From positions 1-64,000 of the forward strand of contig JAGAQJ010000010.1 in NCBI GenBank assembly GCA_017622845.1: 64,000 nucleotides of DNA, read 5' to 3'. The position numbers and the translations under genes were made by a program. Positions 52,246-61,482 of this stretch are shown here, in pieces. The notes beneath the pieces are model-generated. The model made no database searches and was not told where the DNA came from. It was given only the letters and a program-made list of their open reading frames with translations. Source of the DNA: Lachnospiraceae bacterium (GTDB lineage Bacteria; Bacillota; Clostridia; Lachnospirales; Lachnospiraceae). The first letter of the stretch is position 1; every line of letters begins with the position of its first letter.

Positions 52246-53751
52246 TTACTGAAGTTCAAACCGCATCGTCAATCGTCCCAGTGTAATGATACTGCCTGAC
52301 ACCAGCTCAGTATCAGCAAAAATCCTGTTTCCATTCATAAAGGTTCCATTGGAAGACTGCAAATCCTTTATCATCAGCTTACTGCCCATTGTATAAATCC
52401 TGCAGTGCTGCGCTGATACCGACTGGTCATAATCCAATACAATCTGGCACGCCGTCCTGTTTCGTCCGATTACCACATCCCTGTTCAGCGGCGCCCTAAA
52501 GCTTCTGTCCGGCGAATAAACATCTGTTAATACAATATATGCTATCGGGCGCTGATGACCGGATTGCTGCATTGCCGCTCCATCTGATAATGCTTCTCTT
52601 AATTCCAGCTCCCTCTGCATCATTAACGTCTGTGTCTGCCTCTTTTCCTTCTGTCGTTTTTTCCTGAAATGTCTGACTGCAATCCATGCGATTATCACAA
52701 TCAGGACAAGAATCCAGAATACAACTACGCACATAATAAATTTTACGGCTGATATTCTCTGGGAGTCGTCCTGTGTTTCCTCAACTGTCGTTTCGACAGC
52801 AGAAGCTTCCTCAACCGTTTCCGGTTCTGTGCTTTCAAAAACCTCGGTGGTTTCCTCCTGCTTAACCTGCTGCGGCATCTTCATTTCCACAGAAACGCTC
52901 TGTTCCTGAAAATTAATTTTTACCGACCTTGTACTGCCATCCATCATATCTTCCGGCGGCACTGCCGCAATTTTTACGATCTGCCTGTCCCCGCCCAGTT
53001 CATCTGCTATGGCGCTTACCGCTTCTTCGGAGTCCAACAGGAAATATCCGGCGCTGCTCAGTCTTGCCAAGGCAAAAAACCTTTCAAGCTCATCATTGTT
53101 TTTACCGGTATTGCAGCCGATTGTATAAATCGGATAGGGATTTTCCCTTATTAACTGATTCAATTCGTCTGTGGTATATCCTAATGACTCATTGTCAATT
53201 CCGTCAGCGATAATAATAATACGCCGGTACACATCCTTGGGATTGGCACTGTACTCTCTGCTGTAAAGCTCATACAGCATATCTGTTATATAGGTTTCCT
53301 GATTCTGGTATGTAATTGACGCTGCAGCGTCTGTCAGTTCCTGCCGATTACCAGTATAATCTGTCAGGTAAGTAATCTCCCTGCTGAACACGCCAATTGC
53401 TATTTTCTCATTCCCGGCTTTTCCATCAATGAATTTCTGTAAAAAATCGAATATTCTTCCTCTTGTGTTTTGAGGGATTGACAAAGAATTATCAATCAAA
53501 ATCAATGTTTCAAATTCTGAGTCCTCTATCGTCCGGCATGTTACCTGACTGCTTTGCGAAGCGCCAATCTGCACAGTTATATCCGACAGGCTGCTTCCTG
53601 CATTTTTCACATAAATTGAAATGTCCGTCTCTCCGGTATTTGCCTCCATAACGACCGGTTTCCCCTCTGCCCGGCATACACCACAGGATAATATCATCGA
53701 CAACATCAGAGATGCTATTGCGCTTTTCAACGTTTTGCCTTTTCCCTTCAT
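52246..53751 (-). CDS. vWA domain - membrane segment - FHA domain protein
   Basis: This 501-residue protein has a signal peptide ending near residue 28, an outside vWA domain (about 60-240; LILIDNSLSIPQ, with a D-N-S-L-S version of the metal site), an acidic Glu/Thr linker, one membrane segment (about 325-348), and a cytoplasmic FHA domain at the C-terminus (VVIGRNRTACQIVLDYDQSV, then SAQHCRI and SSNGTFMNG). It could link an outside ligand to phosphothreonine on the kinase or EssC. A TTG start at 53772 is open, but the ATG at 53751 with GGGG ahead is preferred. It is directly upstream of essC. Confidence 0.88.
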   Translation of the reverse strand: MKGKGKTLKSAIASLMLSMILSCGVCRAEGKPVVMEANTGETDISIYVKNAGSSLSDITVQIGASQSSQVTCRTIEDSEFETLILIDNSLSIPQNTRGRIFDFLQKFIDGKAGNEKIAIGVFSREITYLTDYTGNRQELTDAAASITYQNQETYITDMLYELYSREYSANPKDVYRRIIIIADGIDNESLGYTTDELNQLIRENPYPIYTIGCNTGKNNDELERFFALARLSSAGYFLLDSEEAVSAIADELGGDRQIVKIAAVPPEDMMDGSTRSVKINFQEQSVSVEMKMPQQVKQEETTEVFESTEPETVEEASAVETTVEETQDDSQRISAVKFIMCVVVFWILVLIVIIAWIAVRHFRKKRQKEKRQTQTLMMQRELELREALSDGAAMQQSGHQRPIAYIVLTDVYSPDRSFRAPLNRDVVIGRNRTACQIVLDYDQSVSAQHCRIYTMGSKLMIKDLQSSNGTFMNGNRIFADTELVSGSIITLGRLTMRFELQ

Positions 53752-53821
53752 TTGCAATTTCCCCACTAACAAGCTGTTGTACTAGCCACTTGTAATCATT
53801 CCTTTATAGCGTCAGTGTGCA

Positions 53822-55960
53822 TTATGGTGTATCCGGTCCGCTGCGGTACCCCATTGAAATCTCATACTGAATCAATAAGTTGAGATTATATTTTTCATAC
53901 GCATTCAGCGTACTTTCATCAAAGCTCACGGAGGAAGGATGGTACCAGTCATAGGATGAAAAATATTCATTGACAGCCTGGTCGTTGAAAATTCTTCCAT
54001 GGCGTGCAAAGATCTCATATATTGCTAATTTTAGCTCATACTGTGACAAATGACTAATGTCGCTGTTTGTAAGGTTCACAGCATTACTATCCTCCAGTAA
54101 ATAACCATTTGCAGATACATGCCTGATACTGGCATCCATTCTGTTCCTGCCCAATACTGCATTAAAATAATCCCAAAATTCCAATACCTGACAATTGTTT
54201 CCTGTATTGGCAAGATTATTGTCGATATACCTGAGAATCTCATCCGCACCCGTTCCGCTGCTGTTCATTGCAGTTATCTTCTCAATCACAAAGCTTGTAT
54301 ATGCTGATACCTTCCTGTCTTCAAAGTCTTCCTGCGTAATGGTGCCGTCATTGGCATATTCCTGTAATTGGGAAATAATCTCCTCTAACGCCGTCTCATC
54401 GCCCTGACTGACAGCCGTCAGCAGTTTATCGCCTGTCAAATAGTCAATATGTGCTGTTTTCATTGCTGCTTTCTTATCTGCAGCCTTCTGTCTGTCCGCA
54501 TACTGCATTGCCCAGTCATTGACGCTGAACCTGTCATACAGTGCAAGCTCCTCCTCAACAGCAGCAAACGCACTTTCATAATCCCCGGCGTTCATATCTG
54601 CATTAACAGCGCTCTCAAATTCGGAGTATTGACCCGCAATCGCCTGTTCCAATGTCTTGCAAAGCTTATCTTTTTCCTCTTCTGACACGGATGTCATATT
54701 CAGTGAAGTGACTGCATCAATCACTCCTGTGTAATCGCCATTGTTCAGCATCGCCTCATAGGAGGCAGCGCTTTCGTTTTCCTCTAATGCACTTTCTGCA
54801 GGATTTTCTGCGGATTCCTCCGGTATATCCTCAATATCCTGAATATCCTGAACCACTTTTATCGTTTCCCCGGAAAGCAGATTTCTTCCCATGATAAAAG
54901 CAGATGTCCCCAAAGCGGCAATCAGAATAACCCCGATTACAGCCACGGCTATCGTACCGCCTTTTCCTGACTTTTTGTCTTTCTTTTTCTCTTTTTTCAT
55001 CTTCCCTGTTTCAGGAGGCACAATTCCTGCGGATGCAGCAGTGTACGGCTGAGGAGCTGGATGCTGCTGCATCGGCTGCTGTACCGGCTGCGGAGTCGGC
55101 GGTTGTTGTACCGGCTGCTGTCCGGCTGTCTCCGTCACGCGGCAGAACGCCCTTTTGAATGCTGCCATCGCCTGAAATCTCTTTTGCGGCTCTATATTTA
55201 ATCCCATCATGAGCGCTGCTTCCTCACTCGTCTCGATTGCAATGCCCAGCTTAGAGGGAGGCTGCAGCATATCCTGCTTCAATCTCGCACAAGCCTCCTG
55301 CGGCGCTGCTCCTGTAATGCATCTGTAAACAGCAGCACACAGGGCATATACATCTGCAGCGGGAGTTATTGGCTGCTTTTGATACAATTCTATCGGCGCA
55401 TACATGGCTCCCGCATCTGATATGCAGCCTGCGATACCTCCAAAGCCAATCAATTTCAGATTACCCTTGTTTGTAAAAATCAGATTATCGGGAGATATAT
55501 TCTGATGTACCAGCCCCTTTCCATGGAGAATTGCCAGAGAGTCCATCACAGGCACCATCAACTCTTTAATCCGCTTCACCGGAAATTGCTTACCGCTCTC
55601 CGACAGATATTTTTCAAGGCTGACGCCCTCAACATATTCCATCACTGCATAAGCAGTATCGTTCTCCTCAAAAACATCAAGGACAGCAGCAATTCCTTTG
55701 AGTCCGCTATTTTCTTTTAATATCTGTGATTCTTTGATAAACTGTTCTTTTCTTTCCTGAAATCCCTCTTTGCCTGCCACCAATATATTATCCCCGGCAC
55801 GCTCACAGAGCGTTTCGGGCAAAAACTCCCTTACCGCAATTTTCTCTCCTGTGAGTGTATTCCTTCCGCTATATGTAATGCCTGACGGGTTTTCTCCCAT
55901 TACAGAATTGATTTGATATTTTTCCTTAATGATGCTGCTTACTTCCAAATACTTTCCCAT
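53822..55960 (-). CDS. Membrane pseudokinase with YARHG ectodomain (EssB/YukC-like candidate)
   Basis: This 712-residue protein has a kinase-fold N-terminus, but three key residues are changed: the VAIK lysine is Arg44 (IAVREF), the HRD aspartate is Asn154 (VHQNISPDNL), and the DFG aspartate is Gly172 (LIGFGG). It should not transfer phosphate. A Pro/Gln linker, a basic stretch, one membrane segment (about 338-360), an acidic helical outside region, and a C-terminal YARHG domain (EIFARHGRIF) follow. EssB/YukC of known systems is also a pseudokinase with one membrane pass, and no other EssB is present here. The ATG at 55960 follows GGGAGGGG. Confidence 0.88.
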   Translation of the reverse strand: MGKYLEVSSIIKEKYQINSVMGENPSGITYSGRNTLTGEKIAVREFLPETLCERAGDNILVAGKEGFQERKEQFIKESQILKENSGLKGIAAVLDVFEENDTAYAVMEYVEGVSLEKYLSESGKQFPVKRIKELMVPVMDSLAILHGKGLVHQNISPDNLIFTNKGNLKLIGFGGIAGCISDAGAMYAPIELYQKQPITPAADVYALCAAVYRCITGAAPQEACARLKQDMLQPPSKLGIAIETSEEAALMMGLNIEPQKRFQAMAAFKRAFCRVTETAGQQPVQQPPTPQPVQQPMQQHPAPQPYTAASAGIVPPETGKMKKEKKKDKKSGKGGTIAVAVIGVILIAALGTSAFIMGRNLLSGETIKVVQDIQDIEDIPEESAENPAESALEENESAASYEAMLNNGDYTGVIDAVTSLNMTSVSEEEKDKLCKTLEQAIAGQYSEFESAVNADMNAGDYESAFAAVEEELALYDRFSVNDWAMQYADRQKAADKKAAMKTAHIDYLTGDKLLTAVSQGDETALEEIISQLQEYANDGTITQEDFEDRKVSAYTSFVIEKITAMNSSGTGADEILRYIDNNLANTGNNCQVLEFWDYFNAVLGRNRMDASIRHVSANGYLLEDSNAVNLTNSDISHLSQYELKLAIYEIFARHGRIFNDQAVNEYFSSYDWYHPSSVSFDESTLNAYEKYNLNLLIQYEISMGYRSGPDTP

Positions 55961-56038
55961 TCGTTTCCCCTCCCTGCCTGATATCCTGCTCACTAACCTT
56001 TCATCAGTGAATGACAGTGTACATGAGCATATTTTATA

Positions 56039-56203
56039 CTCGTATAACCCGTTTTAATTAACCTTACGTTTGACTTGCCTAAATTTCCATCTGCTGCGTT
56101 GTCGTCAATCGACGCAGCCACCGCTACGCCTCATTCCTCAGCCTTGCAGACTGAAAATTTATTCTGCGCCAAACATATAGGTAATTAAAACGGATTATAC
56201 TAG
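56039..56203. repeat. R3 intergenic element, copy 2
   Basis: This copy is 165 bases, the same length as copy 1, and opposite in orientation. Ends pair over about 20 bases (CCGTTTTAATTA core). The interior matches copy 1 with changes that keep the hairpin pairing. The right end includes the TAG stop of the vWA/discoidin gene. Confidence 0.75.
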
Positions 56204-57825
56204 TTGATGCTGATACCTGCAATACATGTGTCCTGATATGTAGTTCCCTCATATACATCAAGAATCTCTATTTTCAGAGAATCCGTTCTGACGGGATTAA
56301 TAAAGTTTACCTGACATGGCTCATAATAATTATCATCCAGTTCAAATTGCCTTTGCGAGCCATCCGAAAACGTAACCTGTATTATTTTTATCCTGCCGTA
56401 CTTCTCATAATCATCAGAATTGTTTCGGTTTCCGTTACGAATGGAAATCCCGTTCAACTCATGTGCCTCATCCAACGAAATACGAATATATTCTCCGATA
56501 CCATTTCCTCTGACTCCCTCTGCCCACATCGTATCGTCGTCAGAATCAAAGGCATTCTCCAAGGGATATCCCTGCCGGGAAGAGGAGGCTTCTATCTCCA
56601 TAATCGCCGAATTACTTACTCTTTCCCGTTTCATCGGCTTCTGGCTGATAAATTTACTTTCCGATTCACCGTTATACTGCTTCGAATTGTATACCACTCT
56701 GATACCGCATTCACTATCCGCCTGTTCTGTCGTATACCGGAAGGAATACAGATTCTCCTGAAACTGAAAAATGTCATAATAAAGGTCATATAATTCATCT
56801 ATGGACGAAATCGCATAAAATTCACCGCCGCTTTCTCTTGCAATTTCTTCCATGTCCTGTGTCCAGTATGCCTGATTCATTTCCATGATAATATAAATAG
56901 GCACATGATAATAATTTGCAAGGGATATCAGCTCGTCCTTCGTAATACTGCTCGAATTATCTTCTCCATCGGTAAAGGCAAGAATATACTTCTGTCCCTG
57001 TTGGTTTATCGCCTGATACAGGCTGTTTTCCAAGGTGTCATACAGCGCGGTTCCACCGCCGGTATACAGATTGTTCAGTTCATTGCTTACTGCCTGGATA
57101 TTACTGGTGTAGTCAACCAGGGTTTCCCATCTGTCGTCAAAAACTGTCAGCGAAACATCATAGTTCCCACCCTGCATCTGGTTCAGCAGCTCCTGCGCCG
57201 CCTTGCATAATTGCGCAATCGAATTGTCCATGCTGCCGCTTATATCCATAACCATTTCTACTGACCGTTTAGAGACATCTTCTTCCGAAAAGCTGAGGCT
57301 TCCGGCGACCTCTGCCCACTCCTTATCCGCATTTGATTCCAATACCTGAATCTGCTGCGGCTGTATATCACGAATGAAGTTTCCCTCCAAATCCTCCAAG
57401 GAAAAATATACGGTAATATTGGGAAAATCACCGGTGTCTATCTGAACAATATTCAAATCCGACTGTTCCCTGTTTAACTCCGCTTCTAATTCTTCGTAAA
57501 GCTCCTTCATTTCTTCATCGCCTGTTTCACGATATCCGCGTTTTAATATTTTGACAGCCTTTTGCGGCTCACCCATGGCAAGATATGCATCAGCCATGCC
57601 AAAATAAGCCTCTGTATTCTTAGGCTCCAGCTCGATGACTACCTCATATGCCGCAATAGCCTGTTCATAATCCATATCCAGCAGATATTGCTGTCCCAGC
57701 TCCAACTGCTCCGACACTCGTTTCGAAAAATTATCCTTGTACCAATATAGAAAAATATTGACGGCTATCAACAGCAGCACTAATATAGATATAATAAAAA
57801 TTAAAACTTTCTTCCCATTCTTCAT
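56200..57825 (-). CDS. TPR-vWA-discoidin-like membrane protein
   Basis: This 541-residue protein has an N-terminal membrane segment (about 7-28), a short TPR region (about 35-105), a vWA domain with an intact DISGSMDNS metal site (about 195-370), and a C-terminal beta-sandwich of the discoidin/F5-8 type (about 405-540; LENAFDSDDDTMWAEG, IRISLDEAHELNGISIRNGN). It should face outward and bind a carbohydrate or protein. It is part of the secretion operon and its stop codon lies in the R3 element. Confidence 0.85.
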   Translation of the reverse strand: MKNGKKVLIFIISILVLLLIAVNIFLYWYKDNFSKRVSEQLELGQQYLLDMDYEQAIAAYEVVIELEPKNTEAYFGMADAYLAMGEPQKAVKILKRGYRETGDEEMKELYEELEAELNREQSDLNIVQIDTGDFPNITVYFSLEDLEGNFIRDIQPQQIQVLESNADKEWAEVAGSLSFSEEDVSKRSVEMVMDISGSMDNSIAQLCKAAQELLNQMQGGNYDVSLTVFDDRWETLVDYTSNIQAVSNELNNLYTGGGTALYDTLENSLYQAINQQGQKYILAFTDGEDNSSSITKDELISLANYYHVPIYIIMEMNQAYWTQDMEEIARESGGEFYAISSIDELYDLYYDIFQFQENLYSFRYTTEQADSECGIRVVYNSKQYNGESESKFISQKPMKRERVSNSAIMEIEASSSRQGYPLENAFDSDDDTMWAEGVRGNGIGEYIRISLDEAHELNGISIRNGNRNNSDDYEKYGRIKIIQVTFSDGSQRQFELDDNYYEPCQVNFINPVRTDSLKIEILDVYEGTTYQDTCIAGISIN

Positions 57826-57862
57826 TTTGATTCCCTGTCCCGCGACGATTCATAACTGTTTT

Positions 57863-57889
57863 GTAACTGTATGGTACCTTCACAGTTAC
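57863..57889. repeat. Short GTAACTGT inverted repeat
   Basis: GTAACTGT (57863-57870) pairs with ACAGTTAC (57882-57889) across the stop of the leucine-rich-repeat gene. It may be a minimal element related to R1/R2 or a weak processing hairpin. Confidence 0.4.
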
Positions 57890-59022
57890 CTGTTTTTCAA
57901 ATATTCTATCTTCGATACCGAAGATAAGTCTGAAATACTTACTCCCGAAATGTCTAAATAAGTCAGCTTCGCCAAGCCTTGTAATACTGTAAGATCATTC
58001 ACGTTCGTATACGCAAGATTCAATTCCTGCAGATTGGATAATTCCTGTAAAACGGTATAATCTGCTATGTAATCCCGTGCCAGACTAAGCCTGCGCAGGC
58101 GAGGCATGGAAGAGATGACCTGAATGTCATTAACCGGCAGATTTTCCAAATACAGGGTATCCATCTGTTTCATTTTTCTCAGTACGGATATGTCGGATAT
58201 TTGGTTTCCGCTTAAATTCAGATATTCCAAATCCGATAATCCTTCCAACACTTCTATGTTCATTATCCGGTTATTGCTTAAATCAAGATGTACCAGATTC
58301 TTTAATTTTTTCAGTGAATCGATGCTCTCTATCTGATTGTTACTCACATCGAGCCAGATCAGGTTGGATAATTTCTCCAATGGCTTCAAATCCGTAATTT
58401 GATTACCGGAAAGATACAGTTCTTCCAGATTATCAAAATCCTTTAACATTGTTAAATCAGAAATCTCACTGTTATACAAATGCAGGCTCGTGATATTCGG
58501 CAAATTCTCTAAATCGCTCAAATCACGAATATTGCTTTCATACAGGTAAAAATCAGAAATCTCCCACAAATCGCTTAACATAATGTCCCTGTCCGTAATT
58601 CCTGTCATTTGACGGACTGCCTGTTCCACGCCGGGGTCCCCCCACTCTATTTCCTTGTCTTTCCTTCCTGCTTCCTCCCATGGAAGCATTGTAATTTCCC
58701 CTGCAAGTGCATCATCCTGCGTCAATTGATAGCCTTTTTCCATGATATCCCTTGCTTTTTTTATCTCTCCGTTTGCCTTATATGCCTGTGCAAGTCCCTG
58801 ATAAGCTTCCACATTCCTATTATCTTCTGCCAGAATTTCCCTGTAAACCTCTGCCGCTTCCTCATATTTCTCATCTTCCAGATACTTCTGCCCCTTTGTA
58901 AGCTGCCTGTCAATTCCGGAATCAGAATTCCTTGCGGAAAGAAGCAGCAAAGCACCGTTTACTCCCAGCAGCAGCAGAAAAACCATCATAACTATTATGA
59001 TAATGGCTGTCTTTTTCTTCAT
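57886..59022 (-). CDS. Membrane-anchored TPR and leucine-rich-repeat protein
   Basis: This 378-residue protein has an N-terminal membrane segment (about 5-27), a TPR part (about 38-105; KYLEDEKYEEAAEVYREILA), then about ten 22-residue leucine-rich repeats (LEELYLSGNQITDLKPLEKL and similar) to the C-terminus. Outside LRR domains bind proteins, so it may hold a substrate, a surface partner or another locus protein. The start at 59022 follows GGAG; the frame is open to 59055, which overlaps the small membrane ORF. Confidence 0.85.
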   Translation of the reverse strand: MKKKTAIIIIVMMVFLLLLGVNGALLLLSARNSDSGIDRQLTKGQKYLEDEKYEEAAEVYREILAEDNRNVEAYQGLAQAYKANGEIKKARDIMEKGYQLTQDDALAGEITMLPWEEAGRKDKEIEWGDPGVEQAVRQMTGITDRDIMLSDLWEISDFYLYESNIRDLSDLENLPNITSLHLYNSEISDLTMLKDFDNLEELYLSGNQITDLKPLEKLSNLIWLDVSNNQIESIDSLKKLKNLVHLDLSNNRIMNIEVLEGLSDLEYLNLSGNQISDISVLRKMKQMDTLYLENLPVNDIQVISSMPRLRRLSLARDYIADYTVLQELSNLQELNLAYTNVNDLTVLQGLAKLTYLDISGVSISDLSSVSKIEYLKNR

Positions 59023-59051
59023 AGTAATCTCCATCCCTGCAAAATATGTAT

Positions 59052-59180
59052 TCAATACTCATCCTTTAGTTTCCGCATCAGTTTCCTTCCGGCAGCTTTC
59101 CCCATCGTAAGATATAAAATAAACAGAATCATAGAAGTCAGCACGCATAACGCACCTGCCATTAATAATATCATACTCAT
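59052..59180 (-). CDS. 42-residue single-pass membrane protein of the secretion locus
   Basis: This unlisted ORF starts at 59180, with AGGAGG six bases ahead. It encodes MSMILLMAGALCVLTSMILF, a continuing hydrophobic stretch, and a basic tail ending KLMRKLKDEY. One membrane helix with the basic end inside is expected. It fits tightly between the kinase and LRR genes. Small membrane proteins such as EssA are core parts of type VII systems, and this could play such a role; no similarity is claimed. Confidence 0.7.
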   Translation of the reverse strand: MSMILLMAGALCVLTSMILFILYLTMGKAAGRKLMRKLKDEY

Positions 59181-59212
59181 ATCTGTCCCTCCTGCTTTTT
59201 ACTCCACACCGC

Positions 59213-61249
59213 TTACAGCCAGCCGCCGCTTTGCAGGTCGCGAATCATATGATCCAGCATCAGCATCTCCGCATCTTCCTCCTCCTGCTGCTCATACAAT
59301 TCCCTGCACTTATCATAATAAATCTTCATCTGGCTGTAATCACGCTGACTGTTGCTCAAATACTGCTGCCGGTCCGCCTCCAAAAAAGCAAGCCTTTTAT
59401 ACACTCTGTAATTGCCGGGATAATCCGATGCTAATTTTAACAATACCGATTTTGCTGATTCAAAGTCCCGATTTTCTTCATATAAAATTGCCATGTTTTC
59501 CTGTAACTGATATGTGACATAGCCATTCTGCATCAACTCCTGAAAAAGCGTCAAAGCCTTTTGGTTATAACTGACGACCTGCTCCGGATGTGCATCACCC
59601 TGACGCATGTAGGCATCTGCAAGATATTCCGTTATCACCATCTTTGCCTGTGTATCTGCCTGATTTCTTGCCGTTTCCAAAAGCGCAACTTCTTCATCAA
59701 GCCGGTTGTTATCACGCAGAACTGCCGCGCACAGCAGTACTGCACGCTTTTGCAATACAGCATCCTCTGTAATTTCCATTGCAGCTTTGAAATGTTCCAC
59801 CGCTTCCTCAAATTGCTTTCTGACAACACACAGTTCGCCTTCTGCATAATGTATGGAATCATCTTCCAAATCCAGCCTTACAGCCTTTTCAAGAGCTTCT
59901 TCTGCCTGCTTCAACTTACCCTGCTTTGCCAGAATAATACAGTAATCGCGATAATATAAGCTGTTTGCCTGATTATAGTTCAAAGCATTTTTCATCGCGT
60001 TTTCTGCCCTTCCATAGTCCTCCAGCTCATAATAAGAATTGGCTATCAGGTAAAACATATCACCGACTAATTTTTCCTGTTCCTCGTTTTTCATGATAAT
60101 CTTCTGTGCATCAATGATATCATTTCCTCTGTCTGCACATTCCTGATAAGAGCCTGCCTGATAATAATAATATAATTCCCTCTCATAAGCCTCTACTCTG
60201 CTCTCATATTCTTCCTCCAGAGATACCATGGCATCAATCGCCTTCTCGTATTCTTCCTTTTTAGCTGTTTTCTCTCCTTTGCGCAGCAATTCCTGATAAT
60301 TCTGCTCTCTTTCCCTTATGCCCTCTCTGATACCCATGCCAATCAGCATACTGCCGGCAAAGAACAAGAGTAACGATGCCAGAAACAGCGTTTTCTCTTT
60401 TCTTTTCTGTAAAATATAACGCCTGTCCAGCTTATAGCAATTATTCACAGCCTCCAGATACTCTTGTCCTGTCTGATAGCGGTCGTCCGGGTCATATTCG
60501 ATCATCTTATCTATGATGATGGCAAAACCTCCGCTGACACCGGGAATCTCCTGTGCAGGCATCCTTGTATTGAAATTGGTGGCGGGCGGAAATCCTGCTA
60601 ACAAGTGATATAATACGCATCCAAGGCTGTAGATATCAGAGCGCAAATCTGTTGCAATTTCTGCCTGAGAGATCTCTGCAGTATGCGCACAGCTTTGTAT
60701 CATGCGGGCATCTCTGTATTGTTCCGGTGATGAGTAGCTTCCGCTGATTCCTAAAATTCCTTTCATATTCGAATCAAGCGCAACGGAAACATTAAAGTCT
60801 ATCAGACAAATATGTCCATCCGGCATTAAGATAATATTAGCCGGTTTAATATCCGAATGAAGAATTGGAGGGTTCTGACTGTGCAGGTATGCCAGTGCCT
60901 CTCCCAGCTCTTTTGCCCACTGCAATACATTTTTCTGCGGAAATTTTCCATGTTGGGCAAGCGCTTTATCCAAAGGATTCCCCGGAATATAATCCATTAC
61001 TGTATAGACTGCCTCCGGCGTTTCTATAAAATCATAGACCCTTGGCAGATACGGGTGCTTTAATTGCTTTAATACATATGCCTCATGCCGTGATTGAACC
61101 TTATCCCTTACCTCATCACGGATTCTTTTGACAACTACATCTGTCTGAAGCCGTAAATGCCTTGCTTTATATACAACTCCTCCGCCTCCGGAACCAATTT
61201 TTCCCACAATCTGATAAGTTCCGCCTAATATCATACCTTCTTTTAGCAT
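59213..61249 (-). CDS. Membrane Ser/Thr protein kinase with TPR ectodomain
   Basis: This 678-residue protein has a cytoplasmic Hanks-type kinase domain (about 8-285) with the Gly loop IGSGGGGVVYKA, Lys41 (VVVKRI), alpha-C Glu56, HSDIKPANI with Asp133 and IDFNVSV with Asp151. All catalytic residues are kept, unlike the sister pseudokinase. One membrane segment (about 305-325) is followed by TPR repeats to the end. It could phosphorylate threonines read by the FHA domains of EssC and the vWA-FHA protein. The start at 61249 is chosen by family fit; 61300 is open too. Confidence 0.9.
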   Translation of the reverse strand: MLKEGMILGGTYQIVGKIGSGGGGVVYKARHLRLQTDVVVKRIRDEVRDKVQSRHEAYVLKQLKHPYLPRVYDFIETPEAVYTVMDYIPGNPLDKALAQHGKFPQKNVLQWAKELGEALAYLHSQNPPILHSDIKPANIILMPDGHICLIDFNVSVALDSNMKGILGISGSYSSPEQYRDARMIQSCAHTAEISQAEIATDLRSDIYSLGCVLYHLLAGFPPATNFNTRMPAQEIPGVSGGFAIIIDKMIEYDPDDRYQTGQEYLEAVNNCYKLDRRYILQKRKEKTLFLASLLLFFAGSMLIGMGIREGIREREQNYQELLRKGEKTAKKEEYEKAIDAMVSLEEEYESRVEAYERELYYYYQAGSYQECADRGNDIIDAQKIIMKNEEQEKLVGDMFYLIANSYYELEDYGRAENAMKNALNYNQANSLYYRDYCIILAKQGKLKQAEEALEKAVRLDLEDDSIHYAEGELCVVRKQFEEAVEHFKAAMEITEDAVLQKRAVLLCAAVLRDNNRLDEEVALLETARNQADTQAKMVITEYLADAYMRQGDAHPEQVVSYNQKALTLFQELMQNGYVTYQLQENMAILYEENRDFESAKSVLLKLASDYPGNYRVYKRLAFLEADRQQYLSNSQRDYSQMKIYYDKCRELYEQQEEEDAEMLMLDHMIRDLQSGGWL

Positions 61250-61348
61250 AAGCTGCCCTACTCTCTTAAACTGCTTTACCGCAAAAAACGCCAAAAGCAT
61301 TGTTCCTCTTTCAGCGTTTCTTTAAAGTCATTTCTATATTTAGAATAA

Positions 61349-61482
61349 GTCGTTACTATTCAGTACCCTCATAGTTACTTGCATCAAGTCATGCAATACC
61401 ACTTCGGGGTGACTTGATGCCTAATGCAATTTACACTTTCTCACGCACTCCGCAGCAAGTGCAGAGTGCTGTACTGAACAAT
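61349..61482. repeat. R2 intergenic element, copy 2
   Basis: This copy matches the element at 45357-45490, including the GCATCAAGTCA hairpin and the GTACTGAAC end. Direct repeats TAGAATAA flank it (61341-61348 and 61483-61490). It ends at the stop codon of the next gene. Confidence 0.75.

Noticed and set aside
53776..53785. Third R3 element
   Set aside because: Only ten bases of one end are present, with no partner end or interior.
58609..59517. Plus-strand ORF of 302 residues
   Set aside because: It runs antisense across the LRR, small membrane and kinase genes; Pro/Cys/His-rich shadow.
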